A stretch of DNA of 64,000 nt from Chryseobacterium sp. G0162 (GCF_003815715.1 NZ_CP033922.1:4574001-4638000); one strand, 5' to 3'. Positions 51,787 to 61,332 are shown, counted from the stretch's first letter. The notes: generated by a model not told the origin, from the sequence alone. A program made the numbers and translations.

Positions 51787-53154
51787 ATGAAAAGAAAACG
51801 TATAACTGCTATAAAGCTAAAGATTGGGATAGCTGCAGCATTTATGATTTTCGGTTTTTCATCAGTGTCTGCCCAGCAGCAGGTTTCTCTGCAAGAAGCA
51901 ATAAAACAGGCACTCCAGAATAAGGCAGAAGCTAAAAAAGCAGCCTTACAGGTTAAAAAAGCCGAATATAAGATTGATGAGGCCAGAGCTGGGGCCTTAC
52001 CTCAGATAAGTGCGACGATCAATAACACGTACAATCCTATTTTACAAAAAACGGTTCTTCCGGGAGAGATTGTAGGTAAACCAGGAGAGCTTATTCCCGT
52101 TGCTTTCGGAACCAAATGGCAATCTGTGAATGTGGTTACTCTTAATCAAAACATTTTTGATCAAAGAGTTTTTATCGGTCTTAAAGCTGCTAAATCAACA
52201 CGTGAGTTTTACCTTTTGAACTCTGAGATGACGAATGAACAGATCATTGAAAATGTTGCTACAGCATATTATCAGGTATTTGTTCAGGAGGAAAATCTGA
52301 AAACGATACAAGAAAGCTATGCTAATACAGAGCGAGTAAGAAATGTAATCAAAAGTTTGGTAGATAACGGATTAGCTAAGCCAATTGATCTTGATAGAAC
52401 GAATGTTCAGCTTACCAATATAGGTTCTAATAAGCAACAATTGATTAATGCGGTAGAGGTTTCAAAAAATTCATTGAAGTTTTATATGGGAGTTCCTATT
52501 GAAAGCTCTATTGAACTTGAGGAAAAAGAAATTATCCCTAATCCTGAGCTATTGGCAACCAATGTGAATCTGGAAACCCGTTCAGAATTAAAAGTTTTAA
52601 ATAAACAAAAAGAACTTTTACAATTCAACAAAAAAGCAACCATAGCCAACTTATATCCTACAGTAGGACTTACGGCTAACTATGGATGGCAAGGACTGGG
52701 AAATAAATTTCCTTATACTACAGGATCAAGCCAGGGAACAAACTGGGGGGATTACGCTTCAATTGGTTTAGCCATTAAGATTCCTATCTTTATGGGAGGA
52801 GCTACCAAGGCTCAAATCCAGCAGTCGGAAATTGATATCCAAGATCTGGATCAGGATATTCAAAACAAAAAGCTGAACCTGAGTTTAGATTATAAAAATG
52901 CTATTTCTAATATGGAAAACGCCATTATCAATATTCAAAGCACGAAAGATAATGTGGATCTTGCAGAAAAAGTACAAAAAAATACCCAGTCTAACTACCA
53001 GTACGGTTTAGCAACACTTACTGAAGTACTAGATACTGAGAATTCTCTTACGCAGGCAAAACAAAACTATGCTAATGCATTGCTGGATTATAAGCAAGCT
53101 GAGATCAAGGTAATTAAAGCAAAAGGAGAGTTAAACACATTACAAAACTTATAA
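51787..53154 (+). CDS. TolC-family outer-membrane efflux protein
   Basis: A 455-residue outer-membrane factor of the tripartite pump. Signal peptide (about 1-30, ending VSAQ), then two copies of the OEP repeat (helical hairpins 'AKKAALQVKKAEYKIDEARAGALP' and 'ENVATAYYQVFVQEENLKTIQ' in the first half; 'YKNAISNMENAIINIQ' and 'LATLTEVLDTENSLTQAKQNY' in the second). These form the trans-periplasmic channel. It lies 87 bp after the TetR gene and 6 bp before the adaptor gene; the three pump genes are one transcription unit. Confidence 0.94.
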   Translation: MKRKRITAIKLKIGIAAAFMIFGFSSVSAQQQVSLQEAIKQALQNKAEAKKAALQVKKAEYKIDEARAGALPQISATINNTYNPILQKTVLPGEIVGKPGELIPVAFGTKWQSVNVVTLNQNIFDQRVFIGLKAAKSTREFYLLNSEMTNEQIIENVATAYYQVFVQEENLKTIQESYANTERVRNVIKSLVDNGLAKPIDLDRTNVQLTNIGSNKQQLINAVEVSKNSLKFYMGVPIESSIELEEKEIIPNPELLATNVNLETRSELKVLNKQKELLQFNKKATIANLYPTVGLTANYGWQGLGNKFPYTTGSSQGTNWGDYASIGLAIKIPIFMGGATKAQIQQSEIDIQDLDQDIQNKKLNLSLDYKNAISNMENAIINIQSTKDNVDLAEKVQKNTQSNYQYGLATLTEVLDTENSLTQAKQNYANALLDYKQAEIKVIKAKGELNTLQNL

Positions 53155-53160
53155 TAAACA

Positions 53161-54222
53161 ATGAAAAAAACTTTAATATATATCATCGTAGCAGCTGTAC
53201 TCGTAGGGCTGGCAGCTTACAAGATTGCTGGTAACAAAGAAAAGCAGACTCAGGAAGTAAAAGAGGTTGCCAAGCAGGTAGATAAAATCAACGTTAATAT
53301 TGTAACGGTAGCAAGAGAAAATATCGATACAGACTATTCTGCGAACGGGACATTTTTACCTAAGCAGGAAATGAATCAGGCTTCTGAAATTTCAGGACGT
53401 ATTGTGAGTGTGTTGGTAAAAGAAGGTTCAAGAGTAGGAGCAGGACAGGTATTAGCAACTATTAAAAGAGATGCTATCGAAGTAGATGTTACCCAGGCTC
53501 AGAATAACTTACAGAATGCTATCATCGACAACCAGCGTTACGAAAATGCATACAAAACAGGTGGAGTTACGAAACAACAGCTTGATAACTCAAGACTGCA
53601 ATTGAAAAATATGCAGGCTGCAGTGAAAGCTCAGGGAGTTAAAGTAAATGATACAAGTATCCGTGCGGGAATCAGTGGTACAGTTAACAAAAAAATGGTT
53701 GAGCCTGGAACTGTAGTCTCTCCGGGAACAGCAATGTTTGAGATCGTTAATATCAACAGCTTAAAGCTTTCTGTTTTAGTAGATGAAAGTCAGGTTGGAA
53801 AAATTCAGTTAGGTCAGGAAGTTCCCATTAATGTTAATGTATTACCTGAAGATTCTTTCGTAGGTAGAATTACATTTATCGCTCCCAAAAGTGATGCTTC
53901 TTTGAATTTCCCTGTTGAGATTGAAGTTCAGAACAGAGGAAACCTAAAAGCCGGTATGTATGCAACAGCTACCTTTAAAACAAACCATGGGGCAGAAACT
54001 CAGAATATGCTGACTGTTCCTGCGGAAGCGTTTGTAAATGGAGTAAGCTCAGGACAATTATTCGTAGTTGAAAAGGGTGTAGCTAAATTGATTAAAGTAA
54101 CTGTTGGTAAAATTTACGGAGATAAAGTACAGGTGTTAAGCGGACTAAACGGTGGTGAGCAGGTGGTAACCAGCGGACAGATCAACCTGGATAACGGATC
54201 TAAAGTAAACATTATAAAGTAA
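53161..54222 (+). CDS. RND efflux periplasmic adaptor subunit
   Basis: A 353-residue membrane-fusion protein. One N-terminal membrane anchor (about 4-20), a biotinyl-lipoyl half 'SEISGRIVSVLVKEGSRVGAGQVLATI', a helical hairpin ('VDVTQAQNNLQNAIIDNQRYENAY'), the second lipoyl half 'GISGTVNKKMVEPGTVVSPG' and beta-barrel/MP domains ending 'GLNGGEQVVTSGQINLDNGS'. It has no lipobox, so it is anchored by the helix. It bridges the RND pump and TolC. Spacing to its neighbours is 6 and 7 bp. Confidence 0.94.
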   Translation: MKKTLIYIIVAAVLVGLAAYKIAGNKEKQTQEVKEVAKQVDKINVNIVTVARENIDTDYSANGTFLPKQEMNQASEISGRIVSVLVKEGSRVGAGQVLATIKRDAIEVDVTQAQNNLQNAIIDNQRYENAYKTGGVTKQQLDNSRLQLKNMQAAVKAQGVKVNDTSIRAGISGTVNKKMVEPGTVVSPGTAMFEIVNINSLKLSVLVDESQVGKIQLGQEVPINVNVLPEDSFVGRITFIAPKSDASLNFPVEIEVQNRGNLKAGMYATATFKTNHGAETQNMLTVPAEAFVNGVSSGQLFVVEKGVAKLIKVTVGKIYGDKVQVLSGLNGGEQVVTSGQINLDNGSKVNIIK

Positions 54223-54229
54223 TCGGTTT

Positions 54230-57200
54230 ATGAAGTTAGCAGAAATATCGATTAAAAGACCCTCGTTGGTAATTGTATTATTTACAATTCTGACGCTGGG
54301 AGGTATCCTGAGTTATACACTCATGGGATACGAATTGATTCCGAAATTTGAAACCAACATGGTAACCATTTCCACGGTGTATCCGGGAGCTTCGCCAGCA
54401 GAGGTGGAGACCTCCGTCACCCGGAAGATTGAGGATGCCGTAGGTTCTTTGGAAAACGTAAAAAAAGTAGAATCTTCTTCATACGAAAGTTTATCCGTTA
54501 TCATGGTTCAGCTGAACAATGGAGCAGATGTTGACTTTGCCTTGAATGATGCACAGCGTAAGGTAAATGCTATTTTGGCTGATTTCCCTAAAGATGTAAA
54601 AGCACCATCACTGAATAAATTCTCTTTGGATGATTTACCTATTATCACAATGAGTATTTCATCAGATAAACTAAACAGCAAGGATCTTTATGACTTATTG
54701 GATAAAAAGATCGAACCGATTTTCTCCCGTGTAAACGGAGTAGCACAGGTTGATCTTGTTGGGGGACAGGAAAGAGAAATTCAGGTGAATCTTGATGAGA
54801 AAAAATTGCAGGGGTATGGCCTTTCAATAGGAGATGTACAACAGGCGATTCTTTCATCAAACCTTGATTTCCCTACAGGAAGTTTGAAAACAAGAACTAC
54901 AAAATCTACGATCAGACTATCCGGAAAATATAAGTCTACGGAGGAAATGAACAATCTTGTGGTTTCTAACAAAAACGGAGCGCAAGTACGTTTATCTGAT
55001 GTTGCTACCGTTTTTGACTCTCAGAAAGATGTTGAGAAAGTAGCAAGATTCAATCAGTTTCCAACCATCTTAATGCAGGTGAAAAAGCAGTCTGATGCGA
55101 ATGCGGTAGCTGTATCTGAAAGTGTTCAGAAAACAATTAAGACAGTAGAAGAAGCATATAAAATTCAGGGAATAAAAGTAAAAGTAGTCAATGATACTAC
55201 AGACTTTACCCTGGAATCAGCGAACCACGTTATTTTCGACTTATTCTTAGCGATTATCCTCGTGGCTATTGTAATGCTATTGTTCCTTCACAGTATCAGA
55301 AACGCATTTATTGTAATGGTTTCTATCCCGGCTTCATTGGTGGCAGCATTCATCGGAATGAACCTTATGGGATATACTTTGAACCTTATGAGTTTACTAG
55401 GGCTTTCCCTTGTGGTAGGTATCCTGGTGGATGACGCGATTGTGGTACTTGAAAACATTTACCGTCACATGGAGATGGGTAAAAGCAAGATCAGGGCAGC
55501 CTATGACGGAGCATCAGAAATCGGATTTACGGTAGCAGCGATTACTTTGGTAATTGTGGTAGTATTCTTACCAATTGCGATGAGTTCAGGTCTTGTAGCG
55601 AACATCCTGGCACAGTTCTGCGTCACGGTGGTTATTGCGACCTTATTATCATTGTTAGCATCATTTACTATTATTCCTTGGTTGTCATCAAGATTTGGTA
55701 AACTGGAGCACTTAACAGGTAAAAACTGGTTTGAGAAATTTATCCTCTGGTTTGAAGGATTAATCGACAAATTTACACACTGGATTACAGATATCCTTGA
55801 ATGGTGTCTGAAAACAACATTGAGAAGAATTTCAACAGTGGTGATTACATTCATTGTCTTAATCAGTTCCTTCTCATTAGTAATCTTTGGATTCATTGGA
55901 GGAGAATTCTTCCCGCCTATTGACCGTGGTCAGTTCTTGGTGCAAATGGAGCTTTCAAAAGATGCAACGATTGAAAAAACCAACCAGTTGACCCTGGATG
56001 TAGAGAAATTCTTAAGAAATGATAAAGATGTTGTAGACCTGATTACAACGGTGGGTCAGCAATCAACAGGTTTTGGTGGTGCTCAGGCAACTACTTACCA
56101 ATCTGAGGTTCAGGTAAACTTAACAGATAAGTCTGAACGTTCTGAAAGTACCAATATCAAAGCGGCAAAAGTAAAAAGAGCATTAGAAGAGAAATTCACA
56201 GGAGTGGAATTCAAAACAGCTCCAATTGGGATCATGGGTGCGGAAAATGCTCCGATTGAAATGGTAGTAACTGCTCCGGATAATGAAACGGCTGTAAAAG
56301 AAGCTACAAGAATCCTTGAATTGTTGAAAAAAGTTCCGGGAGCAGTAGATGCAGAATTATCTACGGACTCTGGTAACCCTGAAGTACAGGTAACACTTGA
56401 CAGAGATAAAATGGCTTCTTTAGGCTTGAACCTTTCAAGTGTAGGACAGACAATGCAAACCGCATTCAACGGAAATACAGACGGGAAGTTTAAAGCCGGA
56501 GAATATGAATATGACATCAACATCCGTTTTGGAGACTTCAACAGACAGTCTATTGATGATGTTAAAAACCTGATCTTTACAAATCCTCAGGGACAACAGG
56601 TTCGTTTAAGCCAGTTTGCTGATGTTAAAATGGGTTCAGGACCAAGTTTGCTTGAGCGTAGAGATAAATCTCCATCTGTAAAAGTAAGAGCTAAAGCAGT
56701 AGGTAGACCAGTAGGAGACGTAGCTAACGAATGGGCTGCCAAATTTATGAACGGTAAAAAACCTATTGGTGTAGACTACATCTGGAGTGGTGATATGGAA
56801 AACCAACAGGAAGGTTTCGGTACGTTAGGAATTGCTTTATTAGCAGCTATCGTATTGGTATACCTGGTAATGGTATCCTTATATGACAGTTTCGTATATC
56901 CTTTCGTAGTATTGTTCTCTATTCCGTTGGCGATGATCGGGGTAATGGTAATCCTTGCCTTAACCGCTAACTCATTGAACATCTTTACGATGCTGGGGAT
57001 GATTATGTTGATCGGTCTTGTTGCGAAGAACGCGATTATGATCGTTGACTTTACGAATGCAAGAAAAGCAGCGGGAGCAACCACTCATGATGCGTTAATT
57101 CAGGCTAACCACGCCCGTCTTCGTCCGATCCTGATGACAACCATTGCGATGATCTTCGGTATGTTACCGATCGCATTGGCAACAGGAGCTGGAGCAGAAA

Positions 57201-57415
57201 TGAACAAAGGTCTTGCATGGGTAGTAATCGGTGGTTTGACATCGTCTCTATTCCTTACTTTGATCATTGTACCGGTAGTATACTCTTTATTTGACTCTAT
57301 TCTAAGAAGAATGGGTAAAGATAATAAAGTAGACTATGAAGCTGAAATGAAGGCAGAATATGTACACAGAGAATTAAATGAAGATGGATTTACACCTAAG
57401 CATTTAGACAAATAA
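54230..57415 (+). CDS. RND efflux transporter permease (HAE1 family)
   Basis: A 1061-residue proton-driven inner-membrane pump. Twelve membrane segments and two large periplasmic loops; TM4 carries the proton-relay pair in 'VVGILVDDAIVVLENIYRHM', and the second half repeats it as 'LIGLVAKNAIMIVDFTNAR'. The N-terminus 'MKLAEISIKRPSLVIVLFTI' and the porter motif 'VYPGASPAEVETSVTRKIED' are standard HAE1. It most resembles multidrug pumps; the substrate is unknown. It ends the TetR operon, followed by a terminator and then an inverted-repeat element. Confidence 0.96.
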   Translation: MKLAEISIKRPSLVIVLFTILTLGGILSYTLMGYELIPKFETNMVTISTVYPGASPAEVETSVTRKIEDAVGSLENVKKVESSSYESLSVIMVQLNNGADVDFALNDAQRKVNAILADFPKDVKAPSLNKFSLDDLPIITMSISSDKLNSKDLYDLLDKKIEPIFSRVNGVAQVDLVGGQEREIQVNLDEKKLQGYGLSIGDVQQAILSSNLDFPTGSLKTRTTKSTIRLSGKYKSTEEMNNLVVSNKNGAQVRLSDVATVFDSQKDVEKVARFNQFPTILMQVKKQSDANAVAVSESVQKTIKTVEEAYKIQGIKVKVVNDTTDFTLESANHVIFDLFLAIILVAIVMLLFLHSIRNAFIVMVSIPASLVAAFIGMNLMGYTLNLMSLLGLSLVVGILVDDAIVVLENIYRHMEMGKSKIRAAYDGASEIGFTVAAITLVIVVVFLPIAMSSGLVANILAQFCVTVVIATLLSLLASFTIIPWLSSRFGKLEHLTGKNWFEKFILWFEGLIDKFTHWITDILEWCLKTTLRRISTVVITFIVLISSFSLVIFGFIGGEFFPPIDRGQFLVQMELSKDATIEKTNQLTLDVEKFLRNDKDVVDLITTVGQQSTGFGGAQATTYQSEVQVNLTDKSERSESTNIKAAKVKRALEEKFTGVEFKTAPIGIMGAENAPIEMVVTAPDNETAVKEATRILELLKKVPGAVDAELSTDSGNPEVQVTLDRDKMASLGLNLSSVGQTMQTAFNGNTDGKFKAGEYEYDINIRFGDFNRQSIDDVKNLIFTNPQGQQVRLSQFADVKMGSGPSLLERRDKSPSVKVRAKAVGRPVGDVANEWAAKFMNGKKPIGVDYIWSGDMENQQEGFGTLGIALLAAIVLVYLVMVSLYDSFVYPFVVLFSIPLAMIGVMVILALTANSLNIFTMLGMIMLIGLVAKNAIMIVDFTNARKAAGATTHDALIQANHARLRPILMTTIAMIFGMLPIALATGAGAEMNKGLAWVVIGGLTSSLFLTLIIVPVVYSLFDSILRRMGKDNKVDYEAEMKAEYVHRELNEDGFTPKHLDK

Positions 57416-57440
57416 AATATCATATACCTTTAATTAATCG

Positions 57441-57475
57441 AAAGCGCCTCAGATTTTTCTGAGGCACTTTTTTTG
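57441..57475 (+). terminator. Terminator of the RND pump operon
   Basis: Arms AAAGcGCCTCAGA and TCTGAGGCaCTTT (about 57441-57470) followed by a T-run. Confidence 0.88.
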
Positions 57476-57478
57476 TTA

Positions 57479-57671
57479 GCCACAAATGCACGAATTTGTT
57501 TATGAATGATATTATAGGAGATACTTTATAAGAAAAATAATTCGTCCTTTTTAAGACTTTAATTCTTTTAAATATTTCTATTCTATGTTGCTATGTGGTT
57601 CAAAATAATTAAACAATATAGGCACATAAATTTTTCCAGTATGAAAATAAAATTATTCGTGCATTAGTGGC
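57479..57671. mobile_element. MITE-like element with 17-bp inverted ends, 193 bp
   Basis: Left end GCCACAAATGCACGAAT (57479-57495) and right end ATTCGTGCATTAGTGGC (57655-57671) are inverted repeats matching at 16 of 17 bases. The inside is A/T rich with a central imperfect dyad shared with 40193-40248. It carries no gene and no clear target-site duplication. It could be a non-autonomous transposon remnant or a structured intergenic repeat. Confidence 0.6.
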
Positions 57672-57690
57672 TGTTTTTGGGTCCAGTTAA

Positions 57691-57723
57691 TAAAAAAGAC
57701 TTCCGGAATCAACCGGAAGTCTT
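57691..57723 (-). terminator. Terminator of the J-domain gene
   Basis: Arms AAGACTTCCGG (57696-57706) and CCGGAAGTCTT (57713-57723), followed on minus by T's (complement of 57691-57697). Confidence 0.88.
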
Positions 57724-57745
57724 CATATATTGTATGCGGAAAAAA

Positions 57746-58192
57746 TTAATCAGCCATAGCTTCACCCGCCTTTCTGAATACAAAATTTCCATAGATGTGT
57801 CTTCTTGCAAAACGGCTTGGAGAATCAGCATTCACCATTTTAATATAAGTATTTCTTGGAACTCCCATATATTCATACGTTTTTCCATTCAAATGCAGAA
57901 CCGTTAAAATCGATTTTTCAAGATAAAAATCCTGAATATTAGATTGGGTAATAGTTTCTGTATATTCTTCTTTGTATTTTTCCTGTGTTTCAGGATTAAT
58001 GCTTACCAGGAAATGATAGGCTTCAATCACAGACTTGCTTTTCGCTTCTGCTTCAAGTTTTCCTGCTTCATCATTGATAAATTTATCAGGATGTGTATCT
58101 TTCATCACATTTCTGTAAATTGTTTTTAACTCTTTTAAAGTTACATTTTTATCAACTCCAAGAAGGGTTCTGTGTTCACCTATTCGTTTCAT
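57746..58192 (-). CDS. J-domain protein with C-terminal KTSC domain
   Basis: A 148-residue cytoplasmic fusion. The N-terminal J domain ('TLLGVDKNVTLKELKTIYRNVMKDTHPDKF', with the HPD triad intact) would stimulate DnaK ATPase. After a helical linker, the C-terminal part 'VLHLNGKTYEYMGVPRNTYIKMVNADSPSRF' ends 'HIYGNFVFRK', a KTSC domain, a small module of unproven function often found alone. Its job is unknown; the pairing suggests a specialised co-chaperone. Single gene. Confidence 0.88.
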   Translation of the reverse strand: MKRIGEHRTLLGVDKNVTLKELKTIYRNVMKDTHPDKFINDEAGKLEAEAKSKSVIEAYHFLVSINPETQEKYKEEYTETITQSNIQDFYLEKSILTVLHLNGKTYEYMGVPRNTYIKMVNADSPSRFARRHIYGNFVFRKAGEAMAD

Positions 58193-58339
58193 ACTTTGAA
58201 TTCTTATTTTCGGGGTGCAAAATTAAGGAATTTAATTGAGAATATCATAACTTATTCATTATTAATTTATTTGGTGTTATAAAGTGGGGGAGTTATCATG
58301 ATTTCAAACAGATAGAATTTGTAGAGTTAGCTTGTACAG

Positions 58340-59236
58340 TTATTTAAACTCCGCATACAGATGTTTGTTCAGTTTAAAATAAATGATTCTGTTCTTAAAA
58401 TCGATAATCGTATTAAACCTTTTTAAGAAAGCATTCCCAAAAAATCCCGCCATTTTTTCTGAAGCATCAATGCCTCCCGTAGAGCTGGAAAGCGTAATCG
58501 GGACATTGTAAAGAAATTTATGAGCAAATGTAATAGATGGGCAAAGAACCACTGGCATTTCATAAACAGAACCATCTGAGCCTAGCGCAGTAGCTTTTCC
58601 TATCGTTTTCATGATGTTGGCTAAAGAATTTTTTTTGACATAAGGAGAAGCAATGGTAAGGGCGTCATCCGCACCGCTATCCAGACCAAAATACCCGGAA
58701 TATTCTTTACCATTAACGGTTATAGAGCTTTCCACAGCAGGATAATTATCTATGAGATGAAGTTTCATTTTCTCGTATCCTGAAAAATCAATTGAGGGAT
58801 CATTTTCATCAAAAAAACGGATCACATTTTTGTGGTAATCAATTTCAATAATCTTTCCTTTCATTAAATCTGTTCCGAAAACACCATCAAAATTAACATC
58901 CCCATAAGGAATGAGGGTAAATGAAACATCCGTTTTCTGGATATCTCCGAACTGAACAGTATTATGATTACTATAATCAACCGTATTTACTCCGTTTGAG
59001 CCTTTATTTTGAGCCTTTCCATCAATTTTCAGATCTATTTTTTTCTTTGAATTGATATTGATGACAGATCCATCTGCTCCGGTATCAAACAAAAAGTTGA
59101 CGTTTTCTGTTTTGTTTACTTTACAATGCAGGTAAATAGAATTGTTTTCCAAAGAAAAAGGAATTACTGTAGGATCCTTCTGAGCCGAAATAAATGTACT
59201 GACGAATACTGTTAAAAAAAGATAAATGAGTTTCAT
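58340..59236 (-). CDS. Retropepsin-like aspartyl protease, exported
   Basis: A 298-residue protein with a signal peptide (1-19, ending ISAQ) and two aspartyl-protease half motifs: 'FLFDTGADGSVINI' near residue 50 and 'GYFGLDSGADDALTIA' near residue 185, each with hydrophobic-D-T/S-G-A. Single-chain duplicated retropepsin-like proteins are common in Bacteroidota but mostly uncharacterised; whether it is an active protease is not known. It is probably periplasmic. It stands alone upstream of the J-domain gene, on the same strand with a 150-bp gap. Confidence 0.87.
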   Translation of the reverse strand: MKLIYLFLTVFVSTFISAQKDPTVIPFSLENNSIYLHCKVNKTENVNFLFDTGADGSVININSKKKIDLKIDGKAQNKGSNGVNTVDYSNHNTVQFGDIQKTDVSFTLIPYGDVNFDGVFGTDLMKGKIIEIDYHKNVIRFFDENDPSIDFSGYEKMKLHLIDNYPAVESSITVNGKEYSGYFGLDSGADDALTIASPYVKKNSLANIMKTIGKATALGSDGSVYEMPVVLCPSITFAHKFLYNVPITLSSSTGGIDASEKMAGFFGNAFLKRFNTIIDFKNRIIYFKLNKHLYAEFK

Positions 59237-59411
59237 ATGAGTGGTATTAGTCTCACGAAAATAAATCTATTGAACACCACAGCAAAAGAATATCAGTACA
59301 TTAACCTTCCCTTAACCGTTTCCAATAATTAAAAGAAAAAAAGATCTCCGGATAAAAAAACAGTACCCAATTGGGGTACTGCCATTATAATTTTTAATTT
59401 TTCAATTAATA

Positions 59412-60176
59412 TTAAGGTTCATCACAATTTTTCTTCAATTTTGTGAAGATTTTGTCGAAATCCCTGTACATATTTCTTTCCTCATCAAGCTTTTGTCTGA
59501 AGCTGCTGTTGGCACAGTTATGAAAACTAAGTCCAATCATATCGATCAATGCATAATCTTCGCTTTGAGGATCATTTAACTTGGCATTAAAACGGTTCAT
59601 TACCCCTTGTGGATCTGCATTGTTCTTACTTTTAAGCTCAGTGTAGGCCTTCCAGGAGGCGAACATTTTTTCTCTGTCAGGAGAAGAGATCGCATCAATA
59701 GATTCTCTGCAGGTTTCGTAAAATCTACTGTTTTTAAGCGTGGTAGGATCGGAAAAAGCGATAATTTCTTCTTTGTTCAGCTCATATTCATTCTCAAATG
59801 TTTGTATGGCATTTTCATACAGTTTTTTCCAAACTGGCTGATTGATGACTTTAAGGCTGTAAAGTTCCTGTTTTTTTTCCTGGTACTGTTTTTCCAGGTT
59901 TTCAAGATGCTGCTCTTTATTTCTACGGACTTCTTCCAGGCTGGAAAGCTTAAAAATAGGATTCGTATCAAAATGAACCCCATTAAACTTGTATAAAAGT
60001 TTATTGACCCCGTCTATTTCCTCTATTTCATATTTGGAAGCATCAAAATATCCCTTGTTGTCACAATTGAATGTCTGATAGCTGTACGGTGTCAGATTAT
60101 TGGTTTTTACCGGGCCTTTTTGCCCCCAAACAATAGCAGATAAAGCCAGGGAGAGCCCGACCATCATTTTTTCCAT
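59412..60176 (-). CDS. Secreted hypothetical protein, paralog 1 of a tandem pair
   Basis: A 254-residue exported protein: signal peptide from ATG 60176 (MEKMMVGLSLALSAIVWGQ), then 'YSYQTFNCDNKGYFDASKYEIEEI', a long helical middle ('RRNKEQHLENLEKQYQEKKQEL') and an end with 'LSFHNCANSSFRQKLDEE' and a final CDEP. It is clearly homologous to the next gene upstream on the same strand (60336-61094), sharing the same four cysteine positions and the CDEP terminus. I do not recognise the family. Possibly periplasmic with two disulfides. Confidence 0.78.
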   Translation of the reverse strand: MEKMMVGLSLALSAIVWGQKGPVKTNNLTPYSYQTFNCDNKGYFDASKYEIEEIDGVNKLLYKFNGVHFDTNPIFKLSSLEEVRRNKEQHLENLEKQYQEKKQELYSLKVINQPVWKKLYENAIQTFENEYELNKEEIIAFSDPTTLKNSRFYETCRESIDAISSPDREKMFASWKAYTELKSKNNADPQGVMNRFNAKLNDPQSEDYALIDMIGLSFHNCANSSFRQKLDEERNMYRDFDKIFTKLKKNCDEP

Positions 60177-60335
60177 GCGCATAGTTGTAGAAAGAATCCG
60201 AATTTTCTAAAATTTCAGTGCAAAATTAAGGCTTTAAATTCGAAAACTAAAGAATTTAACCAATTTTATGTAGTTATTTTTATTATTTAATGAGAATTTT
60301 AATTTTTTGCTTTAAACAGGCCGTTTTCTGAAATT

Positions 60336-61094
60336 TTAAGGTTCGTCGCAATCCCTTTTTACAGTAACAAAAACCTTTTCAAAAGTTTTGAATAAAGTGT
60401 TATCCTCATCAGCCTTTGGTCTGAAACTATGGTTTGCGCAATTGTTGAAAGCATTCATGAGATCAATAAAGGCATAATCATCCTTTCGCGAATCTTTCCA
60501 TTTAAAATTAAAAGCTTCCAGTGTTCCAGAATATGTTTCTTCTCCTTTTTTAGGTTCAAATAAACTTTTCCATACCAAATACATTTTCTCCTTATCCTTG
60601 GTTGTCATGGCATCTGCATATTCTTTACAGGTGTTGTAAAATTTACTGTTGAGAAGAGATTGTGGATCAGCATACCCCATAAGAATTGCTTTCTTAAGCT
60701 GATATTCATTTTCCAAAAGCTTAAGAGTCTCTTCGTGTTGCTTTTTCCAGATCGGAAGATCTATGACTTGGAGTTCATCCAGTTCTTTTTTTCGTTCCAG
60801 GTATTCTTTTTCAGTCTGTTGCAGAAGTTGTTGGCTATTGCTGCGAACCAAATCAAATTTGGTAGGATTAAAAACAATAAGAGAGGTAAACGGAGACCAG
60901 GTTAAAGAAGATAAAAGTTGGTAAGTGCCCTCTATTTCTTCTTTCTTATATTTTGAAGGATCAAAGTATCCTTTAACGTCACATCCAGAAGTTTGATAAC
61001 TGTAAAGAACCAGCGGACTTTTCTTTGCAGGAGTTTTTTGAGCGATCAATACCACCGATAGAGCCAATGAAAGTCCTGTCAATAATCTTTTCAT
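60336..61094 (-). CDS. Secreted hypothetical protein, paralog 2 of a tandem pair
   Basis: A 252-residue exported protein with a signal peptide (1-19, ending LIAQ) and the same layout as its neighbour: 'YSYQTSGCDVKGYFDPSKYKKEEI', a helical middle ('SNSQQLLQQTEKEYLERKKEL'), 'SKFYNTCKEYADAM', 'AFNNCANHSFRPKADEDN' and a terminal CDEP. Four cysteines align with those of 59412-60176, so a duplication is clear. Function is unknown. Confidence 0.78.
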   Translation of the reverse strand: MKRLLTGLSLALSVVLIAQKTPAKKSPLVLYSYQTSGCDVKGYFDPSKYKKEEIEGTYQLLSSLTWSPFTSLIVFNPTKFDLVRSNSQQLLQQTEKEYLERKKELDELQVIDLPIWKKQHEETLKLLENEYQLKKAILMGYADPQSLLNSKFYNTCKEYADAMTTKDKEKMYLVWKSLFEPKKGEETYSGTLEAFNFKWKDSRKDDYAFIDLMNAFNNCANHSFRPKADEDNTLFKTFEKVFVTVKRDCDEP

Positions 61095-61332
61095 ATTGTT
61101 ATAGTTGAATAATCCTTATTTTTTATTTGGGCTTAAAATTAAAGCTTAAAATTACAAATCCGGCAATAAATCAGAATTAAATTATTTACTCACTGGTTTC
61201 CGGGATTTATAAGGGTTGTCATTTGTTTTTCCTTTTGTTTTTTATATTTTGCAGCATCCATATCATGAATTTTTACCCTGTCAGGGGCATAAAGGAAATG
61301 TAATGATTGAATTATAGAATAAAATATTAATA

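Larger units (their letters stand above)
57416..57745. other. Intergenic region, 330 bp, with MITE-like element and two terminators
   Basis: Between two converging units. It is fully explained by the pump terminator, a 193-bp inverted-repeat element (57479-57671) and the terminator of the J-domain gene; nothing else was seen. Confidence 0.8.

Noticed and set aside
54313..57084. Minus-strand frames inside the RND pump gene
   Set aside because: Shadow frames of a well-conserved coding region on the plus strand.
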